A DNA stretch of 64,000 nt from JAGLCW01 sp964427915. Lineage in GTDB: Bacteria > Caldisericota > Caldisericia > UBA6126. Made by a program: the position numbers and the translations under genes. The stretch is taken from assembly GCA_964427915.1 (NCBI GenBank), contig CAYRWA010000001.1, positions 62,001-126,000 on the forward strand, written 5' to 3'. Below the pieces are notes generated by a model, which saw nothing but the letters and a program-made list of their open reading frames with translations, did not search any database and was not told where the DNA came from. Below are positions 60,594 through 64,000 of this stretch, one piece after another. How positions within the stretch are numbered: position 1 is the first letter of the stretch; each line of letters begins with the position of its first letter.

Positions 60594-61712
60594 ATGCAAC
60601 ATATAGCAAAAACAAGAATCAAAGTGAAAATGTACCGATTCTTATGCCCTGAACATATCAAGATAAAATCAGGCGATAAAGTAAAGGTACAATTTGCAGA
60701 TAAAGAGATAGACTATGGTGAAGTTATTAACTTATGCCCATACCATGAAAAAATTCATACCGATGGAGCTATCCTTGAAACATCCACCAATATCTCAGCC
60801 CAATCCAAAAACGATTTGGTTTTAAAGGACAAAGAAGTACTTCGCTACTGCCAAGACAAATCGCAGGAACTCAAGCTGAATATGATCTTGGTAAAAGCAG
60901 AACATGTTTTAGACGGTTCCAAGATTATTATCTATTTCACATCAGAAAAGCGAATAGATTTTCGTGAATTGGTAAAAGGTTTGAACAATTTCTTAAACCA
61001 CAAAACAAGAGTAGAACTTTGGCAAATTAGCTCTAGAGAAAAAGCTATTCTTATTGGTGGAATTGGAGTTTGTGGTCGAGAAGTCTGCTGCCGTTGTATT
61101 GGTAAGATTCCGGATACAGTGGGTATTCGCACAGTTAAAGAACAGTGTTTAGAAATTAATCCCATTAAAATTACTGGAATTTGCGGCAAACTAATGTGCT
61201 GTTTAACCTACGAACATGATCAGTACAAACAAATGCAAAAAGAATTCCCCGCGATCAACAGCACCGTTACAATAGGAGATAAAAAAGGAATCATTCACAA
61301 CATTAACTACATTAGTCAAAAAATGAAAATTCGCTTTGAAGATGGTATCACGAGAGAAATTACATTGAACGAGTACCTAGGAAAAGAGCCTTCCCCCTTA
61401 ACGGACGTTGAATCAAAAGAGGAATCAAAAATTCACATCGTCAAACCTCGAACCATAAAGGATCGCGTAAAAAAAGTCTTTAAAAGCCGGTCCAATCGAA
61501 CAGAAGATAATCAAGTAGAACCCCCAGCAAAAGAGAATCAACCTCCTTCAAAAAAATCCAGTAAACCTTCTTCTGAACAAACAGAAAACAAACCTCAAAA
61601 CAAACCATCCAAAAACAAACCGCCAGGATTTTCAAAACCCTGGCGGAAAAGAAGGTTTCCTCGAAAAACAAAAAACGAAGACTCCTCCAGTGGAGAAAAG
61701 AAAAAACCGTAA
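60594..61712 (+). CDS. ricT: PSP1-domain protein RicT (YaaT), with Lys/Pro-rich extension
   Basis: RicT is a cytoplasmic partner in the Ric (RicAFT) complex, which affects RNA processing and holds Fe-S clusters in Bacillus. The PSP1 core (about 60-260) has the Cys-rich segment GVCGREVCCRCIG and ICGKLMCCLTYEHDQYKQM with the K-I-TGICG motif. The last 90 residues (about 282-372) are Lys, Pro, Ser and Glu rich and absent from short homologues. The start is ATG 60594 behind AAGGAG; longer starts run back into the divergent promoter. RicA and RicF are not seen here. Confidence 0.9.
   Translation: MQHIAKTRIKVKMYRFLCPEHIKIKSGDKVKVQFADKEIDYGEVINLCPYHEKIHTDGAILETSTNISAQSKNDLVLKDKEVLRYCQDKSQELKLNMILVKAEHVLDGSKIIIYFTSEKRIDFRELVKGLNNFLNHKTRVELWQISSREKAILIGGIGVCGREVCCRCIGKIPDTVGIRTVKEQCLEINPIKITGICGKLMCCLTYEHDQYKQMQKEFPAINSTVTIGDKKGIIHNINYISQKMKIRFEDGITREITLNEYLGKEPSPLTDVESKEESKIHIVKPRTIKDRVKKVFKSRSNRTEDNQVEPPAKENQPPSKKSSKPSSEQTENKPQNKPSKNKPPGFSKPWRKRRFPRKTKNEDSSSGEKKKP
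61620..61646. repeat. GC-rich inverted repeat inside the 3' end of ricT
   Basis: CCGCCAGG (61620-61627) and CCTGGCGG (61639-61646) are perfect 8-base inverted arms around an 11-base loop. The hairpin is about 65 bases before the ricT stop and stands out against the AT-rich surroundings. No T-run follows, so it is not a simple terminator. Confidence 0.7.
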
Positions 61713-61716
61713 AGTA

Positions 61717-62211
61717 TTATTCTACCATTTTGAAAGCTAAGGCCTTTGCTCCACAAATGGGACAAACTGCTGGTTTTTCGTCTAAATGAATGTATCCACA
61801 CACATTGCATAGATAGACATTTCGATCTTTGTTATCTTGAAGTGTTTCTAAAGCTTCTCTGTATCTTTGTTCGTGTACCTTCTCTGCTTCCATTGCTAAA
61901 GTAAAGCCACGCTTTGCAGTCTCTTGGGATTCCTCCTGTGCTTCTTTGATCATTCGTGGATACATCGATTCATGTTCATGGTTTTCACCTTCCATTGCAT
62001 CGCGAAGGTTTTCTTCTGTGCTTTTCACTCCACACATGTTTTTAAAATGATTCATGGCATGTAAAGTTTCTGCTTCTGCAGTCGCACGAAACAGTTTAGC
62101 GGCAAAAGAATATCCCTCTAAATCGGCCTTATCAGCATACGCTAGGTATTTCCGATTTGCTTGGGACTCTCCAGCAAATGCTTCCTTTAAATTCTGTAAA
62201 GTTTTGTCCAT
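61717..62211 (-). CDS. rbr: Rubrerythrin
   Basis: Rubrerythrin reduces hydrogen peroxide in anaerobes. The 164-residue protein has the diiron helical domain with E-x-x-H ligand motifs (AFAGESQANRKYLAY, AEAETLHAMNH, EGENHEHESMYP, AMEAEKVHEQRY). A C-terminal rubredoxin-like domain has CNVCGYIH and CPICGAKA. The start is ATG 62211 behind GGAGG. It converges on ricT with only four bases between the stops. No other oxygen-defence gene is adjacent. Confidence 0.95.
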   Translation of the reverse strand: MDKTLQNLKEAFAGESQANRKYLAYADKADLEGYSFAAKLFRATAEAETLHAMNHFKNMCGVKSTEENLRDAMEGENHEHESMYPRMIKEAQEESQETAKRGFTLAMEAEKVHEQRYREALETLQDNKDRNVYLCNVCGYIHLDEKPAVCPICGAKALAFKMVE

Positions 62212-62263
62212 ACAAGCCTCCTTGTTAAAATGTAAAAATTGCATATCTATTTTATCATTTTTG

Positions 62264-62869
62264 CTAAGTAAAAATTCGATTTTTTCTGGATCGAATCCGA
62301 AGAAAACATTTTGGATGCAAAATCATTCTCTGTATCAAAAATGGGGGTTGAAAGCCTACTTTTTCCAGTAGTCCAATGACTTCTCCCATTTCAGCCTTAT
62401 GTAAAAGACGGTATACAAATTGATCAAACTGGTGCGATTCTTCGTAATACAAGGAAAAAATTCCTGGCTCGGTAAGCAGACGAAAAATGGCAGATAAGGT
62501 TGTAATGGGGAATTCTATCAAAGCCTGTACGTCAAAACAATCAAAGGAAAAAAACTGCTCTGGTTTCAATCTTTTCCATTCTTCAAATGGTAGATATCGC
62601 GCATGAAAAACAGAAGAAAAGCCAAATTCGGCAAAGTATTCCTTCCAGTGCTTTTCCATTGTTTTTTTTGCTGTAAATACCATCACTCGAATGGATTGCC
62701 TTTTGCATCGCTCAAACAAGGAAGGAACAATACTTTGATCAGACAAACCATAAAGGGCAATTTGCTTTCCTTCTACGGGTTGAAAAGATCGCTCAAACAT
62801 TGTTTCTACATTGCAATGTTTGAGCGGTACAGACTTATCTTTTTTTGGATTTCGAATATCGATCTTCAT
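62264..62869 (-). CDS. Unknown protein after queH, possibly methyltransferase-like fold
   Basis: The frame is open from about 62869 to 62264. The start is uncertain: ATG 62869 overlaps queH by 35 bases, and an ATG near 62800 is the other option. Neither has a clear ribosome binding site. Up to 201 residues are visible. The pattern VEGKQIALYGLSDQSIVPSL near the front and GLLEKVGFQPPF near the end is loosely like a class I methyltransferase, but the SAM glycine motif is not convincing. A basic tail (RIRSRKNR) ends the protein. No family is assigned. Confidence 0.45.
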   Translation of the reverse strand: MKIDIRNPKKDKSVPLKHCNVETMFERSFQPVEGKQIALYGLSDQSIVPSLFERCKRQSIRVMVFTAKKTMEKHWKEYFAEFGFSSVFHARYLPFEEWKRLKPEQFFSFDCFDVQALIEFPITTLSAIFRLLTEPGIFSLYYEESHQFDQFVYRLLHKAEMGEVIGLLEKVGFQPPFLIQRMILHPKCFLRIRSRKNRIFT

Positions 62870-63374
62870 TGGAAAAAATGCACCCGCAATACGATTGTTG
62901 ATAATATCCTCGGTCTCTTGCCTCTTGCATTCCTTTCCGATACATCGTGCTCCAATCACGCACAACAAACTGAGAGGAAGAAAAAAATCTCTCGGCTTGC
63001 TCTTGAATTGTATGATGGTTTTGATAGGGACTAAAAAACAACGTGGAACTACAGAACTGAAAATGCCCTTCCAAAAACCTTTCATACGTTTCTTTCATCC
63101 GAATAAAGTAACAAATTGAACACCGATCGCAGGAAGAAGAAACAGGCAACGTTTCCTGCAAAAAATCCCGATACGGATAATTTCCGTACAGCATAGGAAT
63201 ATGAAAGTCTTCCATTAGTTGAAATGTTGCTTCTTTTCGTAACAAGTATTCCTTCAATGGATGAATATTGGGATTGTAAAAAAAACCAACAACAGAAAAA
63301 TCATTCTGTAAGTCTTGCAGAGGAATAACTGCACAAGGGGCACAACAAATGTGCATGAGCAAAGAAGGCTTCAC
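62835..63374 (-). CDS. queH: Epoxyqueuosine reductase QueH (DUF208)
   Basis: QueH reduces epoxyqueuosine to queuosine in tRNA, the last step of the pathway, and replaces QueG in many anaerobes. The 179-residue protein has the Cys pair in MHICCAPCAVIP (about 8-19), the FFYNPNIHP motif (about 32), the Cys pair in CDRCSICYF (about 79-87) and the ending YCGCIFS. These are the conserved cluster and active-site residues of the family. The start overlaps the ruvB stop by four bases. It works with the Tgt at 16514-17659. Confidence 0.92.
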   Translation of the reverse strand: MKPSLLMHICCAPCAVIPLQDLQNDFSVVGFFYNPNIHPLKEYLLRKEATFQLMEDFHIPMLYGNYPYRDFLQETLPVSSSCDRCSICYFIRMKETYERFLEGHFQFCSSTLFFSPYQNHHTIQEQAERFFSSSQFVVRDWSTMYRKGMQEARDRGYYQQSYCGCIFSNEDRYSKSKKR

Positions 63375-64000
63375 GAAAACAAACCCTCCTCTACTTCGTA
63401 CGATGTTACATATCCATTTCTTGTAAGATATTGAATTCCAGTTTTTGTCAAAACTCTTCCTCGTGGAGTTTTCTCAATATAGTTTAAAAGCAGAAGGTAG
63501 GGTTCTGTAATCTCCTCTAACGTCATACGATCTTCGCTTAAAATAGCACATATGGTGTTTAGGCCCATCGGCCTTCCATGTTTCTGGTACAACAAAAGAA
63601 GCAGTTTTCGATCCTGATCGGACAAACCATGTTCATCCAGCCTCATTATGGAAAAAGCCTGATCAAGTATTCCCATACCAATGTTCTTCTCAGATTTTAC
63701 TGTCGCCACATCTCGAACTCGTTTTACCAAATGAATAGCTATTCTCGGGGTTCCCCTTGAACGTTTTGCTATTTCTGTAGCCTCTTGCTGCGGAATATCA
63801 ATTTTTAATTGATGGGCTACATTTTGAATCACATCAACAAGCTCTTCGATCGAATAGAATTGAAAATGATATGTTAATCCAAACCGGTCGCGAAGAGGTT
63901 TCGAAAGAAGACCAGCTCGAGTAGTAGCCCCTATCAAGGTAAAAGGATTGCAAGGAATAGAAGCAGCCTTGATGTTTCTTCCTCCCCCTCGCACGATTTG
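63371..64000 (-). CDS. ruvB: Holliday junction DNA helicase RuvB, N-terminus cut by window edge
   Basis: RuvB is the hexameric motor that drives branch migration with RuvA. Only about 209 C-terminal residues are visible; the Walker A and B parts lie beyond the right edge. Visible are FTLIGATTRAGLLSKPLRDRFGL (near the edge), the AAA small domain (EIAKRSRGTPRIAIHLVKRVRDVA), and the winged-helix end with TLEEITEPYLLLLNYIEKTPRGRVLT. It overlaps queH by four bases. RuvB followed by queH is a common Firmicutes-type order. Confidence 0.94.
   Translation of the reverse strand, partial: QIVRGGGRNIKAASIPCNPFTLIGATTRAGLLSKPLRDRFGLTYHFQFYSIEELVDVIQNVAHQLKIDIPQQEATEIAKRSRGTPRIAIHLVKRVRDVATVKSEKNIGMGILDQAFSIMRLDEHGLSDQDRKLLLLLYQKHGRPMGLNTICAILSEDRMTLEEITEPYLLLLNYIEKTPRGRVLTKTGIQYLTRNGYVTSYEVEEGLFS

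Noticed and set aside
62870..63085. Longer N-terminus for the protein after queH
   Set aside because: The extension lies wholly within queH in another frame, and the QueH residues there are conserved, so the extension is unlikely to be real.
1..64000. Prophage, IS element, CRISPR array or defence island
   Set aside because: No integrase, transposase, capsid, terminase, Cas protein or direct-repeat array was seen; gene content is housekeeping and envelope.

Overview
The window is a gene-dense stretch of AT-rich bacterial chromosome, almost all housekeeping and envelope genes. I see no rRNA, CRISPR array, insertion sequence or prophage. It suggests an anaerobic, amino-acid-using bacterium. The evidence is an electron-transfer flavoprotein whose alpha subunit carries a ferredoxin domain, an acyl-CoA dehydrogenase, a KorD-like ferredoxin, rubrerythrin, threonine dehydrogenase plus 2-amino-3-ketobutyrate CoA ligase, and carbamate kinase. 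Several gene orders (rho-prfA-prmC-sua5, priA-def-fmt, rpe-thiN beside a PASTA protein) recall Firmicutes. The repeated secreted proteins with copper-amine-oxidase-N-type domains occur in Clostridia and also in deep lineages such as Caldisericota or Atribacterota. The sequence alone does not let me choose between these.

Layout. 1-1505 (minus): end of rsmE and a CofE-like ligase. 1572-7035 (plus): etfBA, a small membrane gene interrupted by an in-frame TAG, a secreted Ntn-hydrolase relative without its nucleophile, a patatin phospholipase and a DUF898-like protein. 7032-12967 (minus): translation and transcription block rnhA-rho-prfA-prmC-plsY-sua5 with a zinc-ribbon coiled-coil protein, headed by tRNA-Met. 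13201-19211 (plus): SLC13 transporter, pepF, tgt, an HD protein and fabD. 19236-27804 (minus): clpB followed by two PspC proteins, then tdh-kbl-PASTA lipoprotein-rpe-thiN-transaldolase. 27922-29676 (minus): two unknown membrane-anchored proteins. 29780-31217 (plus): tRNA-Ile, tRNA-Ala and a cohesin-like secreted protein that look like one transcription unit. 31231-35209 (plus): priA-def-fmt-rlmH. 35994-47370 (plus): rodA, a 971-residue surface protein, a MEMO-family protein, a polysaccharide deacetylase, carbamate kinase, a large subtilase and a small zincin. 47322-50509 (minus): clpC and a TlpA-like thioredoxin. 50632-52887 (plus): HIT protein and two exported proteins. 52907-60489 (minus): a compact run from acyl-CoA dehydrogenase and ferredoxin through a response regulator, a HEAT-like protein, maf, a PhoP/PhoR pair and phoU to a lipoprotein. 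60594-64000: ricT (plus), then rubrerythrin, queH and ruvB (minus).

How the genes fit together. The ETF and acyl-CoA dehydrogenase form an electron-transfer module. Threonine cleavage and carbamate kinase give glycine, acetyl-CoA and ATP. TGT and QueH are two steps of queuosine tRNA modification. ClpB, ClpC, the PspC proteins and PhoU/PhoPR handle stress and phosphate signalling. RodA, the PASTA lipoprotein, the deacetylase and the three related surface proteins serve the envelope.

The most notable observations are a PriA homologue that has lost its ATPase and helicase motifs, an Ntn-hydrolase-like exported protein lacking its N-terminal cysteine, a PASTA lipoprotein where a PASTA kinase normally sits, a four-fold repeated module in the 971-residue surface protein, a response regulator with a degenerate GGDEF-like tail, and a probable tRNA-mRNA operon.
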